From Maritimibacter dapengensis (GTDB lineage: Bacteria; Pseudomonadota; Alphaproteobacteria; Rhodobacterales; Rhodobacteraceae): a DNA stretch of 64,000 nucleotides. Position 1 is the first letter of the stretch; every line of letters starts with the position of its first letter. Location: positions 868,001 through 932,000 of the forward strand of contig NZ_JAHUZE010000001.1 in assembly GCF_019218265.1 (NCBI RefSeq), read 5' to 3'. This document shows, one piece after another, positions 26,087 to 34,359 of the stretch. Position numbers and translations under genes: made by a program. A model generated the notes under the pieces. It ran no database searches, was not told the origin of the DNA, and saw only the letters and a list, made by a program, of their open reading frames with translations.

Positions 26087-26718
26087 CCACCGTTCTGATC
26101 GACTACGAGAGCGGGAACCTGCACTCGGCGGAAAAGGCGTTTCAGCGCATGGCGAGTGAGGTTGGCGCGGGGGAGGTCGTGGTGACGTCCGATCCCGAGG
26201 TCGTAGCCCGTGCGGACCGGATCGTGCTGCCGGGGGACGGTGCGTTCCCGGCCTGTCGGCAGGCGCTGTTCGACCACAGGGGCATCTTCGAGGCGATGGA
26301 CAAGGCCGTGCATGAGCGCGGCGTGCCGTTCATGGGCATTTGCATCGGGATGCAGATGTTGGCGACCCGCGGGCTGGAATACGAGGTGACGCCCGGCTTC
26401 GACTGGATCGGCGGCGAGGTCGTGGCGATCGAACCGGGCTTGGGCAAGAAGGTGCCGCACATGGGGTGGAACGATCTGGTGATCGACCATCCGCATCCGG
26501 TGCTGGATGGGATCACGACGGGCGACCACGCCTATTTCGTGCATTCCTACCATTTCCGTGTTGCCGACCCGGCGCACCGGCTGGCTTATTGCGAATATGG
26601 TGAAGAGATCACTGCAATCGTCGGACGAGACAATATCGTGGGGACGCAGTTCCACCCGGAGAAAAGTCAGGCGAACGGCCTGAAGCTGATCGCCAACTTC
26701 CTGTCGTGGTCGCCCTGA
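26083..26718 (+). CDS. hisH: Imidazole glycerol phosphate synthase, glutaminase subunit (TTG start)
   Basis: A 211-residue class I glutamine amidotransferase that supplies ammonia to HisF. The catalytic cysteine is Cys87 in [10 protein letters not shown]; the His-x-Glu pair is in QFHPEKS near residue 190; [11 protein letters not shown] is typical. The start is TTG 26083, which shares bases with the hisB TGA (CTTTGA), preceded by GAAAGG at suitable spacing; no ATG or GTG gives a full-length N-terminus ([15 protein letters not shown]). HisF, its partner, is encoded 3.3 kb downstream at 30057. Confidence 0.93.
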   Translation: MTTVLIDYESGNLHSAEKAFQRMASEVGAGEVVVTSDPEVVARADRIVLPGDGAFPACRQALFDHRGIFEAMDKAVHERGVPFMGICIGMQMLATRGLEYEVTPGFDWIGGEVVAIEPGLGKKVPHMGWNDLVIDHPHPVLDGITTGDHAYFVHSYHFRVADPAHRLAYCEYGEEITAIVGRDNIVGTQFHPEKSQANGLKLIANFLSWSP

Positions 26719-26726
26719 CGTGACAA

Positions 26727-26750
26727 CGCCCCGGTGGGATGGCCGGGGCG
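26727..26750 (+). terminator. GC hairpin after hisH
   Basis: CGCCCCGG (26727-26734) with CCGGGGCG (26743-26750), 8-nt loop; the following CTGTAGTACTTTAT is only moderately T-rich. Confidence 0.5.
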
Positions 26751-26774
26751 CTGTAGTACTTTATATTCAGTGGT

Positions 26775-27164
26775 TTACTGGAGCTTCTTCCAGTTCTGGT
26801 TGGCGCAGATCAAGCCGCCTGCGACGCAGCCTTTGAGTGAGAGCTGGGTGCCGCTGATCTGCATCTTGCCGATATAGATCTTATTGTTGGACGGCCGCAG
26901 CACTTCGCCTTCGTAATTGCCGCCGCCGGTCGGGGTCATGCCGCGCACGATCTGAAGGCCCTTGTTGGGGGAATCGTATTCGGTGCCGTCGGCTTTGAAG
27001 GTGCGCGTGATGGTCCCGCAGATGTCAGAGCCGCAGGACGACATCTGCACCAAGGCGAAGGAGCCGTCGTCAACCTCGGTTTGCCAGACACCGAGCGCAG
27101 GGTCCTGAGCGAAGGCAGCCGACCCGAGAAGGGACATCGCGGCCGCGAGAAAAATGCGTTTCAT
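26775..27164 (-). CDS. DUF2147 exported protein (paralogue 1)
   Basis: A 129-residue protein with a signal peptide (MKRIFLAAAMSLLGSAAFA, cleaved before QDPALG). The mature domain has the DUF2147 pattern: LGVWQTEVDDG at the start, CGSDICGTI, YEGEVLRPSNNKIYIGKMQI, then CVAGGLICANQNWKKLQ. This small beta-barrel-like domain is common in periplasmic proteins of unknown function. The start at 27164 places the signal peptide first; the frame's earlier ATG adds 17 unrelated residues. It is convergent with hisH and followed, on the same strand upstream, by a second DUF2147 gene, so a tandem duplication is likely. Confidence 0.85.
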   Translation of the reverse strand: MKRIFLAAAMSLLGSAAFAQDPALGVWQTEVDDGSFALVQMSSCGSDICGTITRTFKADGTEYDSPNKGLQIVRGMTPTGGGNYEGEVLRPSNNKIYIGKMQISGTQLSLKGCVAGGLICANQNWKKLQ

Positions 27165-27251
27165 TGGGGATCCTCCATCCGTTTCGCTGGCAGCTTCTCG
27201 GAGTTTCCCGGACAATTCAATATTAACGTGGCGCGAGCATTAACGGCGGCG

Positions 27252-27635
27252 TCACTGCACCTTTTGCCAGGTCTCGTTTCGGCAAAGCGGACCGATGCAG
27301 GCAGAGACCTGCATGGAGGCGCCTTGCACCTGAAGTTTCAGCGGTGCGGATTGACCGGTATCGGGGCGGCGGATGCGCCCGCCTTCGTAGCTGCCGCCAC
27401 CGGCGGGTTCCATGTTGACGACGATGGTCTTGCCGAGCGAACCGCCCTGGATTTCGCCGTCAGGCCCGAACGTCTTCGTGACCACGCCGCAGATCTTGCC
27501 TTGGCAGGGGCCGAAGCGCACGTGGGCATAATCGCCGCTGTATGTCGCGGTTTGCCATGTGCCGGTAAGTTGGGTTTCTGCAAGCGCCGGTGTGCCGGCG
27601 AGGGTAAGTGCGGTTACGAGCATAAGTCTTTTCAT
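27252..27635 (-). CDS. DUF2147 exported protein (paralogue 2)
   Basis: A 127-residue DUF2147 protein with signal peptide MKRLMLVTALTLAGTPALA. It shares the framework of its neighbour: LTGTWQTATYSGDY, CQGKICGVV, YEGGRIRRPDTGQ, CIGPLCRNETWQKVQ. The cysteine pairs match, suggesting the same two disulfides, while the rest has diverged widely, so the duplication is old. Both genes run opposite to the his genes that flank them. Function is unknown. Confidence 0.85.
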   Translation of the reverse strand: MKRLMLVTALTLAGTPALAETQLTGTWQTATYSGDYAHVRFGPCQGKICGVVTKTFGPDGEIQGGSLGKTIVVNMEPAGGGSYEGGRIRRPDTGQSAPLKLQVQGASMQVSACIGPLCRNETWQKVQ

Positions 27636-27779
27636 CAGGTCCTATCCCACTTTTCACGAACTACGTTTCAAATCCTCTCTTAGATTACGAACGGATGATG
27701 TTTGGGCAATGTTCCAGTTGCCTTGTCGCGCCGGAAATTGCGGACTAAACCGCGCGCAGAGCCAAAATCGGAGCAGAAA

Positions 27780-28502
27780 ATGATCCTATACCCCGCGATC
27801 GACCTGAAAGACGGCCAATGCGTGCGATTGCTGCGCGGCGAGATGGAGGCGGCGACCGTGTTCAACGACGATCCGGCCGCGCAGGCGAAGGCGTTTCAGG
27901 ATGCTGGCTGCGAATGGATCCACCTTGTCGATCTGAACGGAGCCTTCGCGGGTGAACCCGTCAATGCGGCGGCGGTCGAGGCGATCTTGGCGGCCATCGA
28001 CGTGCCCGCGCAACTGGGTGGCGGAATTCGCGACATGGTGACAATCGACGCCTGGATCGAAAAGGGTCTCTCGCGCGTGATCCTGGGCACGGTCGCGGTC
28101 GAGAACCCCGATCTCGTGCGCGAAGCGGCGAAGGCGCATCCCGGCAAGGTCGCGGTCGGGATCGACGCGCGCAACGGCATGGTCGCGACCAAGGGCTGGG
28201 CCGAGGAGACCGATGTCGAGGTCACGGACCTTGCGCGGAGCTTCGAGGACGCAGGTGTTGCTGCGATCATCTATACCGACATCAATCGCGACGGGGCGAT
28301 GCAGGGACCGAACGTCGAGGCGACGGCGGCGTTGGCCAATGCCGTGTCGATCCCGGTTATCGCGTCGGGGGGCGTGTCGTCGCTTGACGATCTGCGGGCG
28401 CTCAAGTCCTGCGGTGCCGATCTGAACGGTGCGATTTCGGGGCGGGCGCTTTATGACGGGGCGATCGACCTCGGTGAGGCGCTGAAGGTGCTCAAGGGAT
28501 AA
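27780..28502 (+). CDS. hisA: HisA, ProFAR isomerase
   Basis: A 240-residue beta/alpha barrel that isomerises ProFAR to PRFAR. The catalytic aspartates are Asp8 in [14 protein letters not shown] and the one in VGIDARNG near residue 129-131; phosphate loops GGGIRD (about 80-85) and ASGGVSS (about 200-206) are present. ATG 27780 gives the full family length; the frame extends to 27702 without a ribosome site. The next gene begins 4 bp after its stop, so the small membrane protein and cupin gene are probably in the same transcript. Confidence 0.96.
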   Translation: MILYPAIDLKDGQCVRLLRGEMEAATVFNDDPAAQAKAFQDAGCEWIHLVDLNGAFAGEPVNAAAVEAILAAIDVPAQLGGGIRDMVTIDAWIEKGLSRVILGTVAVENPDLVREAAKAHPGKVAVGIDARNGMVATKGWAEETDVEVTDLARSFEDAGVAAIIYTDINRDGAMQGPNVEATAALANAVSIPVIASGGVSSLDDLRALKSCGADLNGAISGRALYDGAIDLGEALKVLKG

Positions 28503-28506
28503 GGCT

Positions 28507-28803
28507 GTGTGGCGATGGTTCGTCTATCCGGGACTGATCCTCGCAATTCTCATTTGCGCCGCGCCGATGGGGGCGGTGGCATGGTCGAGCTGGTTCGCCG
28601 AGGCGCATGGCTGCCGGCTCGATGAGTCGGGATATCACCCTTGCGTCGTCAATGGGACCGATTGGGGCGGCACGTTGGGGGCCTTGTTCATCTCCGGCTG
28701 GCTCATGCTTGTCACGATACCGCTTGGCGGCATCTTGACCGTCGTGCTGATCGTGGTTTTCCTGATCGACATGATCCGTCGACCAAAGAGGGCAGCCCAG
28801 TGA
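28507..28803 (+). CDS. Small membrane protein, two segments (GTG start)
   Basis: A 98-residue protein with hydrophobic segments at about residues 6-27 and 60-88, and a loop between them carrying two cysteines (HGCRLDESGYHPCVV), likely periplasmic. The C-terminus is basic (DMIRRPKRAAQ), placing both ends in the cytoplasm. The start GTG 28507 lies 4 bp after hisA, and the end overlaps the cupin gene by GTGA, so it appears to be a his-operon passenger. I do not recognise the family, and a role in histidine synthesis is unlikely. Confidence 0.7.
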   Translation: MWRWFVYPGLILAILICAAPMGAVAWSSWFAEAHGCRLDESGYHPCVVNGTDWGGTLGALFISGWLMLVTIPLGGILTVVLIVVFLIDMIRRPKRAAQ

Positions 28804-29192
28804 CCACCAAAGCCAGCCGCGTGCCGCCGCGAAAGCCGGTCCTGATCCGGGCTGCGGACGGCGCGCATCGTGAGGGGCCATGGAAAGGCAGCATCTCGTC
28901 CGACGCGCTGGGCAGCGAGATGTTCGTTCTGTTTCCACGGTTCGAGGACGTCGGCGCAGGGCCGGTCCTGCATGTACACCCCTATGACGAGGTGTTCATC
29001 ATCCAGGAAGGCCGGGCGCGGTTCACCGTGGGCGAGGAGGTCTTTGTTGCGGAGACCGGTGATGTGGCGATGGCGCCTGCCAACACGCCGCACAAGTTCA
29101 AGAACGAGGGGCCGGGGGTGCTCAGAACCATCGACATTCATCTGAGCACCGAGTGGATACAGACAGATCTGCATGACCCCGACGCAGATTGA
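28800..29192 (+). CDS. Cupin-domain protein
   Basis: A 130-residue single-domain cupin. The two cupin motifs are visible: GPVLHVHPYDEVFIIQEG (G-x5-HxH-x3,4-E-x6-G) near residues 53-70 and GDVAMAPANTPHKFKNEG near 83-100. The metal ligands (two His, one Glu, one His) are intact, so it probably binds a divalent metal, but its substrate is unknown. Start GTG 28800 overlaps the previous gene's stop. It is followed after 2 bp by the convergent SDR gene. Confidence 0.8.
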   Translation: MTTKASRVPPRKPVLIRAADGAHREGPWKGSISSDALGSEMFVLFPRFEDVGAGPVLHVHPYDEVFIIQEGRARFTVGEEVFVAETGDVAMAPANTPHKFKNEGPGVLRTIDIHLSTEWIQTDLHDPDAD

Positions 29193-29194
29193 CG

Positions 29195-29944
29195 TTACAT
29201 GGACCCTGCGGTGACGTTGTAGGCCCCGGCCGTGCACATTGCGCTGTCGTCGGACGCGAGGAACAGGACCATCCGCGCCACCCAGACCGGGTCGATCATT
29301 TCAGGAATACACTGAGCCGCCTTGTGGCGGGCCTCGCCTTCGGGCGTGAGCCAGAGGTTTTTCTGCCGTTCCGTCATGATCCATCCGGGAACGACGGTGT
29401 TCACGCGGATGCGGTCTGGACCCAGGTCACGGGCCATTGTGCGGGTGAGCCCCTCGATCCCGGCCTTGGCGGTCGCGTAGGCGGGGAAATTGCCCACGCT
29501 TTCATGCCAGGAATTCGATCCCATGTTCACGATGCTTCCCCCGCCGGCCTCGGCCATGCCCGGTGCGACCGCCTGGATCGCGAAAAACGCGTGGCGCAGG
29601 TTCGTCTGTATCCGTTCGTCCCAGTAGTCCGGCGAAACGTCGCGCCAATCGTGCCGGTCGTCGCGCGCCGCGTTGTTGACAAGGACACGGGCGGCGCCGT
29701 TGGCTGCCTCGCAGGACGCGATGGCCGCGCGCAGGGCGGAAATGTCGGTGAGGTCGGCAAGAGCGAAATGCGCGCCCACGTCATCCGCAGGGGCGTGTCC
29801 AGCGTCTGCGTCACGGTCGATGAAACCGACGGCTGCGTCTTGTTCGGCGAAGGCGCGGACGATCTCTTCCCCAATCCCGGTCGCCCCGCCGGTGACGACG
29901 ACGGCCCGGCCCGCGAGCGAGGGGTAGCGTGCAAATTCAGGCAT
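29195..29944 (-). CDS. SDR family oxidoreductase
   Basis: A 249-residue classical short-chain dehydrogenase/reductase. The nucleotide motif [11 protein letters not shown] is at about residues 18-28, [10 protein letters not shown] at about 86-95, catalytic Ser in NMGSNSW and YATAK at about 153-157 (Tyr-x3-Lys). The acidic residue at the end of the second strand (IDRDADA) favours NAD over NADP. The group resembles sugar or polyol dehydrogenases, but no neighbour points to a substrate. It runs opposite to the his genes and cupin. Confidence 0.85.
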   Translation of the reverse strand: MPEFARYPSLAGRAVVVTGGATGIGEEIVRAFAEQDAAVGFIDRDADAGHAPADDVGAHFALADLTDISALRAAIASCEAANGAARVLVNNAARDDRHDWRDVSPDYWDERIQTNLRHAFFAIQAVAPGMAEAGGGSIVNMGSNSWHESVGNFPAYATAKAGIEGLTRTMARDLGPDRIRVNTVVPGWIMTERQKNLWLTPEGEARHKAAQCIPEMIDPVWVARMVLFLASDDSAMCTAGAYNVTAGSM

Positions 29945-30056
29945 GAGTATTCCTTTCTGCCCGGAACCTCGCCCGGACGCGTGGCGCTTTCAAGGGGCCA
30001 CTGGCAATGCCGGGGTAAACCGTCTATTTCACCGATCAGACGCCAGCGGAGTGACC

Positions 30057-30818
30057 ATGCTCAAGACCCGTATCATCCCCTGCCTCGACGTGGCCGATGG
30101 CCGCGTGGTCAAAGGCGTGAACTTCGTCGATCTGCGGGATGCCGGGGACCCTGTCGAGGCCGCGAAAGCCTATGACGCGGCGGGGGCGGACGAGCTTTGT
30201 TTTCTCGACATCCATGCGACACATGAAAACCGGGGGACGATGTTCGATCTGGTGCAGCGGACCGCCGAGCAATGCTTCATGCCGCTGACGGTTGGCGGCG
30301 GGGTGCGGACCCATGAAGACGTGCGCGCGCTGCTTCTGGCGGGGGCGGACAAGGTGAGCTTCAACTCGGCAGCCGTGGCGAACCCTGACGTGATCGCGCA
30401 AGCCGCCGAACGCTTCGGGTCGCAATGCATCGTTTGCGCCATCGACGCCAAGACCGTCGCAGGCGGCGGGTGGGAGATTTTCACCCACGGGGGCCGCAAG
30501 CCCACGGGCATCGACGCGGTGGAATTCGCCCGCACGGTCGTTGCCAAGGGGGCGGGAGAGATCTTGCTGACCTCGATGGACCGGGACGGAACGCGGGCGG
30601 GCTTCAACCTGCCGCTGACCCGCGCCATTTCCGATGCCGTGGACGTGCCGGTGATTGCCTCCGGTGGGGTCGGGACGCTCGACCACCTTGTCGAGGGCGT
30701 GACCGAGGGCGGGGCGTCTGCCGTGCTTGCCGCTTCGATCTTTCACTTCGGTGACTACACCATCCGCGAGGCCAAGGAGCACATGGCCGACGCGGGCATC
30801 CCCATGAGGCTGGAATGA
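30057..30818 (+). CDS. hisF: Imidazole glycerol phosphate synthase, cyclase subunit
   Basis: A 253-residue beta/alpha barrel that uses ammonia from HisH to convert PRFAR to imidazole glycerol phosphate and AICAR. Catalytic Asp11 is in [14 protein letters not shown], the second Asp in CAIDAK near residue 130; [10 protein letters not shown] and ASGGVGT bind phosphate. ATG 30057 is the family start; the open frame runs back to 29943. Its end overlaps hisE by ATGA. Confidence 0.97.
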   Translation: MLKTRIIPCLDVADGRVVKGVNFVDLRDAGDPVEAAKAYDAAGADELCFLDIHATHENRGTMFDLVQRTAEQCFMPLTVGGGVRTHEDVRALLLAGADKVSFNSAAVANPDVIAQAAERFGSQCIVCAIDAKTVAGGGWEIFTHGGRKPTGIDAVEFARTVVAKGAGEILLTSMDRDGTRAGFNLPLTRAISDAVDVPVIASGGVGTLDHLVEGVTEGGASAVLAASIFHFGDYTIREAKEHMADAGIPMRLE

Positions 30819-31123
30819 ACGCGCTGGACCGACTTGCCGAGACCATCGAGAAACGCCGGGGCGTGAACCCGCGCGACAGCTGGACCGCCGCGCTTCTGTC
30901 CAAGGGACCGGAAAAATGCGCCGAGAAATTCGGGGAGGAAGCCATCGAGGCGATCATCGAGGCTGTGAAGGGCGACCGGGAAAAGCTGACGGCCGAGGCG
31001 GCGGATGTGTTTTATCACATGCTGGTCATGCTTGCGGCGCGTGAGGTCTCGTTCGCGGATGTGCTGGCTGAACTGGAGCGGCGCGAAGGCACGTCCGGGA
31101 TTGCCGAGAAAGCCTCGCGCTAG
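30815..31123 (+). CDS. hisE: Phosphoribosyl-ATP diphosphatase
   Basis: A 102-residue all-helical enzyme that removes pyrophosphate from phosphoribosyl-ATP, step 2 of histidine synthesis. Signature: [16 protein letters not shown] with [16 protein letters not shown]. It overlaps hisF by 4 bp, and its TAG stop lies in the CTAG that also holds the stop of the convergent methyltransferase. Confidence 0.95.
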   Translation: MNALDRLAETIEKRRGVNPRDSWTAALLSKGPEKCAEKFGEEAIEAIIEAVKGDREKLTAEAADVFYHMLVMLAAREVSFADVLAELERREGTSGIAEKASR

Positions 31124-31908
31124 CCCGCGTCGAGTTTTCCCCACCAGCGCCGTCTGTCGCGCGACACGATCGGTATGTTCAGGCTTTCGAGCCGAGGGCC
31201 GGGTGCGCCGTCGGCCATGACGACCGCACGACGGGCGACGCGGCGGGCTTCGTCGAGAAGCGCTGGGTCCGGCACATCGTCGACCGCGAAGGCGCGGACG
31301 AGGTCGAGGCCATGCGCGCCTTTCTGCGGCCAGGCGAACATAGGATCGAAAGCGACCACGTCGAAGGCATTGTCGGGCAGGGCGGCGAGATAGGGGGCCG
31401 CAGGGGTTGCGATGATCTCGACCCGGCGCATCGCCGCTCGCAATTCGTCGGTGCCGTGCGCGTATTGTCTCATCCCTCGCGCGACGATGTCGGCCAGGAT
31501 CGGCGCAGCTTCCAGTGCGACGACGCGGCCCGTTTCGCCGACCGCGTGGGAGGCGCTGATTGCGTCTGCGCCCATCCCGCATGTGCAGTCCAGCACATGA
31601 TCGCCGGGGCAGATCCCGGCAACGGCAAGGTAATGGTCGCCTTGCGAACCGCGCCCTGCAATTCGGCGGGCGGCCATGTTCGGGTGGAACCCGAGCCGGG
31701 CTTCGGCGGTCACGAGGTGGATTGCATCGGTCCGCAGCACCAGCGCCGCAGAGCGACCCATCTCGCGCAGATGATGCGCGATAGAGCGTCCCAGTCGTTC
31801 GGTGAAAGGCAGGCCGTGGCGTGTGGCGAAAGCGCGAGCGTCGGCGTCCTCGGCGTCGGTCGGTTTCTTTCGCGTGGTGACGAACAGATCGCCGGGCGCG
31901 AGGCGCAT
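31120..31908 (-). CDS. Class I SAM methyltransferase, RsmJ-like
   Basis: A 262-residue Rossmann methyltransferase. Motif I is VLDCTCGMGADAISASHAVG at about residues 105-124; FDPMFAWPQKG near 190-200 corresponds to the DPMYP motif of RsmJ, the 16S rRNA m2G1516 enzyme (UPF0341/DUF548). The N-terminal half (FVTTRKKPT...ARAFATRHGLPF) also fits that family. Alphaproteobacterial members are divergent, so the exact target is not certain. Its start touches the CoA-binding protein stop; its stop shares a CTAG with hisE. Confidence 0.75.
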   Translation of the reverse strand: MRLAPGDLFVTTRKKPTDAEDADARAFATRHGLPFTERLGRSIAHHLREMGRSAALVLRTDAIHLVTAEARLGFHPNMAARRIAGRGSQGDHYLAVAGICPGDHVLDCTCGMGADAISASHAVGETGRVVALEAAPILADIVARGMRQYAHGTDELRAAMRRVEIIATPAAPYLAALPDNAFDVVAFDPMFAWPQKGAHGLDLVRAFAVDDVPDPALLDEARRVARRAVVMADGAPGPRLESLNIPIVSRDRRRWWGKLDAG

Positions 31909-32339
31909 CAGGCCGCGAGGCGCGGGATTTCGATGGCGGGGCAGCGGTTCATCACCACGTCCACGCCTTTCGCTTCGGCTTTCGCGGCAGCTTCTGCGTT
32001 CTCGATCCCGAGTTGCATCCAGATCGTTTTCAGGTCGGGCAGGGCGGCGAGCGCTTCGTCCACCACTGGTCCCACGTCTTCCGAACGGCGAAAGATGTCG
32101 ACCATGTCTACCTTCACATCGGCTGGGATTTCCGAGAGGGAGGCGACGACGGTTTCGCCAAGTGCCTCTTGTCCCGCAAGACCGGGGTTCACGGGAATCA
32201 CCCTGTAGCCTTTTGACGCAAGGAAATGGGCGACGCGGTGACTGGGGCGTTCGGGCTTGGCGGAGTAGCCCACAAGCGCGATCACCTTGGTGCGCGTGAG
32301 AATGTCCGAGATGTAGCTGTCGTTATATTCAGGTGCCAT
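31908..32339 (-). CDS. CoA-binding domain protein (YccU-like)
   Basis: A 143-residue Rossmann-fold CoA_binding domain protein: IALVGYSAKPERPSHRVAHF at the N-terminus with the nucleotide loop, GYRVIPVNPGL, DMVDIFRRSEDVGPVV, and WMQLGIENAEAAAKAE, with the conserved Cys in MNRCPAIE. Small stand-alone members (YccU type) bind CoA but have no known reaction. It is in a two-gene unit with the methyltransferase (the stop and start share one base). Confidence 0.85.
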   Translation of the reverse strand: MAPEYNDSYISDILTRTKVIALVGYSAKPERPSHRVAHFLASKGYRVIPVNPGLAGQEALGETVVASLSEIPADVKVDMVDIFRRSEDVGPVVDEALAALPDLKTIWMQLGIENAEAAAKAEAKGVDVVMNRCPAIEIPRLAA

Positions 32340-32408
32340 GTGAGGACCTTAGCGCATTGGGAGGGCTTGGAAAGGCGGCGTTTTGGCTCAGGGGCCAGTG
32401 GTTGCTTC

Positions 32409-32440
32409 AAAAAAAAGCGCCCGGAAGGGGACCCGGGCGC
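32409..32440 (-). terminator. Strong Rho-independent terminator, minus strand
   Basis: Stem GCGCCCGG (32417-32424) with CCGGGCGC (32433-32440), 8-nt loop, followed on the minus strand by eight Ts (32409-32416). It is 142 bp after the rlmB stop codon. Confidence 0.9.
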
Positions 32441-32505
32441 AGTTCGTGGAACGAGGGACAGTGAAGTGAGATTGCGGGCGTTCCACCACCCGGTCTCGCC
32501 ATAGA
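32409..32505 (-). ncRNA. Candidate small RNA or structured rlmB 3' UTR
   Basis: Between the rlmB stop and the terminator the minus strand contains a hairpin with 8-bp perfect arms (GTGGAACG 32479-32486 read on minus, partner 32446-32453) and a 25-nt loop. Hairpin plus T-run terminator is the usual sRNA 3' layout. A poor promoter (TCTTTA-N17-ATATTT) sits upstream. It could equally be an mRNA tail. Confidence 0.35.
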
Positions 32506-32581
32506 AATATGTTGCACTCGGAGTCTTTAAAGAGGGAGTAAAGAATCTGTGACGCGAGCGGAGATGTCGGCGGAAACTGGC

Positions 32582-33376
32582 TTAGCGCCGTGCAGCGTAG
32601 AGCGACACCGCAGCGGCGTTGGATACGTTGAGAGAGCCGAAATCGGCCGCGAAGGGGATTTTCACAAGGCCATCGCAGGTATCACGTGTCTTTTGCCGCA
32701 GACCGGGACCTTCGGCACCGAGCACCAGCGCGACCGCGTGTCCTGAGAGCGGGGCGAGGGCGTCTTCCAGAGTCTGTTCGGCCTCGCCCGCCAACCCCAG
32801 AACGCTGAAGCCCATGTCCTTCAGCCGGATCATGGCATCGGCGAGATTGGTGACACGCAGGTAGGGTTGGCGTTCGAGGGCACCCGATGCGGTTTTTGCC
32901 AGTGCCCCGGTTTCCGGCGCGGAATGGTGCTTCGTGCCGATGACGGCTCGGGCGCCGAAGACTTCTGCAGATCTCAGGATGGCGCCTACATTGTGGGGGT
33001 CGGTCACCCGGTCGAGCAGCACGACGAGCGGCGGGGTGTCACCGTCGCCGAGGCAAACCTCTTCAAGCGGGCCCCAGTCGAGCGGCTTCACTTCGAGTGC
33101 TGCGCCTTGGTGCACGGAGCCGGGGTCGAGGGGGACGGGAAACTTGCGCGGATCGGCGATCTCGGGCTCCACGCCCGCCGCGGCGATGGCTTCGGAGAGC
33201 TTGTCGGCGGCGTTCTTTGTCACCACGAGCCGAAGCTTCTCGCGGGCCGGGTTCATCAGGGCATCGCGCACCGCGTGGAGGCCGAACAACCAAAGTGTTT
33301 CGGCGGCGGCCTTGCGCTTGGCCTGTTCTTTTTCCACGACCCATTTCGGTTTCTTCGACACGGTCTGCGCCCTCAT
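32582..33376 (-). CDS. rlmB: 23S rRNA (guanosine-2'-O)-methyltransferase RlmB-type
   Basis: A 264-residue SpoU-family (TrmH) methyltransferase that probably methylates the ribose of G2251 in 23S rRNA. The N-terminal substrate-binding domain starts LWLFGLHAVRDAL; the knotted catalytic domain shows LLDRVTDPHNVGAILRSAEV (motif 1), ALVLGAEGPGLRQ (motif 2) and IPFAADFGSLNVSNAAAVSLY (motif 3) in pieces. A lysine-rich N-terminus (KKPKWVVEKEQAKRK) is usual in alphaproteobacteria. It is divergent from the tRNA-Tyr gene. Confidence 0.9.
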   Translation of the reverse strand: MRAQTVSKKPKWVVEKEQAKRKAAAETLWLFGLHAVRDALMNPAREKLRLVVTKNAADKLSEAIAAAGVEPEIADPRKFPVPLDPGSVHQGAALEVKPLDWGPLEEVCLGDGDTPPLVVLLDRVTDPHNVGAILRSAEVFGARAVIGTKHHSAPETGALAKTASGALERQPYLRVTNLADAMIRLKDMGFSVLGLAGEAEQTLEDALAPLSGHAVALVLGAEGPGLRQKTRDTCDGLVKIPFAADFGSLNVSNAAAVSLYAARR

Positions 33377-33432
33377 TGCGGATAGGCGCGCACAATCGCT
33401 GCGGGGCGGCGAAATCGCAAGGGATTTTCGGC

Positions 33433-33461
33433 TTGACGGGTTCCCGTGCCGCTAGTAATCA
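33433..33461 (+). promoter_or_regulatory. Promoter candidate for tRNA-Tyr
   Basis: TTGACG (33433-33438), 17-bp spacer, TAATCA (33456-33461), placing the start site about 28 bp before the mature tRNA. Confidence 0.5.
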
Positions 33462-33495
33462 GCCCCCCACGCAACGAGGGTTTGCCTTCGTGCGC

Positions 33496-33579
33496 GGGCG
33501 ACGAGCTGCAAGGTGCGGCAGCGGACTGTAACTCCGCCGGGGAGACCCATGCCTGGTTCGATTCCAGGGTCGCCCACCA
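33496..33579 (+). tRNA. tRNA-Tyr (GTA)
   Basis: Full cloverleaf: acceptor GGGCGAC with GTCGCCC, D-stem GCTGC/GCAGC, anticodon stem GCGGA/TCCGC with loop CTGTAAC (anticodon GTA), a long variable arm as expected for bacterial Tyr, T-stem CCTGG/CCAGG with TTCGATT, discriminator A and encoded CCA at 33577-33579. Confidence 0.95.
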
Positions 33580-33621
33580 TTTTCCCCTTCCGAGATAATG
33601 CGCGAAATCGGGTGGCCCCGG

Positions 33622-34317
33622 TCAGACGGAAACGCTTTCCAGAAGCACCTCGCGCGACAGGTCGTCTTTGGTGCCAGACATGGTGACCTCGCCGCGTCGC
33701 ATGACGAAGAACCGGTCGGCGAGCGTGTAGGCGAAATCGAAGTATTGTTCGACGAGCACGATGGCCATCTTGCCTTCGTCGCGGAGCATTTTGATGACTT
33801 CGCCGATCTGCTGGATGATGTTCGGCTGGATGCCCTCGGTCGGCTCATCGAGGAGCAGGAGCTTGGGCCGGGTAATCAGCGCGCGGGCGATGGCGAGTTG
33901 TTGTTGCTGTCCGCCCGAAAGGTCGCCGCCACGTCGGTTCTGCATCTCTTTCAGCACCGGGAAAAGTTCGAACATCGCCTCGGGCACTTCGTGCTCGCCC
34001 TTGGACAAGCAGGCGAAGGCGGTTTCCATATTCTCGCGCACGGTCAGGAGCGGAAAAATCTCGCGGCCTTGCGGGACGAGCGCCATGCCTTTTTGCGCGA
34101 GCGCGTGGGCCGGAAGGACGCCGAGCGTCTCGCCGTCGAGTTCCACCTCGCCGCCCGAACGGGGATGGCGACCGCAGATCGCCCGGATGAGCGAGGTTTT
34201 TCCGACACCGTTCATGCCCATGACGCAGGTGATTTCGCCTGTCGACGCTTGAAGGTCGATGCCGTTGAGAATGCGGGAATGGCCGTAATGCAGCGTCAGA
34301 TCGCGGGTTTTCAGCAT
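33622..34317 (-). CDS. urtE: Urea ABC transporter, ATP-binding subunit UrtE
   Basis: A 231-residue LivF-type ATPase, last gene of urtABCDE. Walker A GMNGVGKTS at about residues 34-42, Q-loop in VPQGREIFPLLTV, signature LSGGQQQQLAIARAL, Walker B LLLLDEPTEGIQP. UrtE members carry GREIFPLLTVREN and TEGIQPNIIQQIG, both present, separating it from amino acid LivF. It drives urea import from the cytoplasmic face. The gene sits 42 bp from urtD; its end is next to the convergent tRNA-Tyr. Confidence 0.94.
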   Translation of the reverse strand: MLKTRDLTLHYGHSRILNGIDLQASTGEITCVMGMNGVGKTSLIRAICGRHPRSGGEVELDGETLGVLPAHALAQKGMALVPQGREIFPLLTVRENMETAFACLSKGEHEVPEAMFELFPVLKEMQNRRGGDLSGGQQQQLAIARALITRPKLLLLDEPTEGIQPNIIQQIGEVIKMLRDEGKMAIVLVEQYFDFAYTLADRFFVMRRGEVTMSGTKDDLSREVLLESVSV

Positions 34318-34359
34318 CGGGTCTTGCCTCGTGGCGGAAAGGGCAGGTTGGGCGTCACG

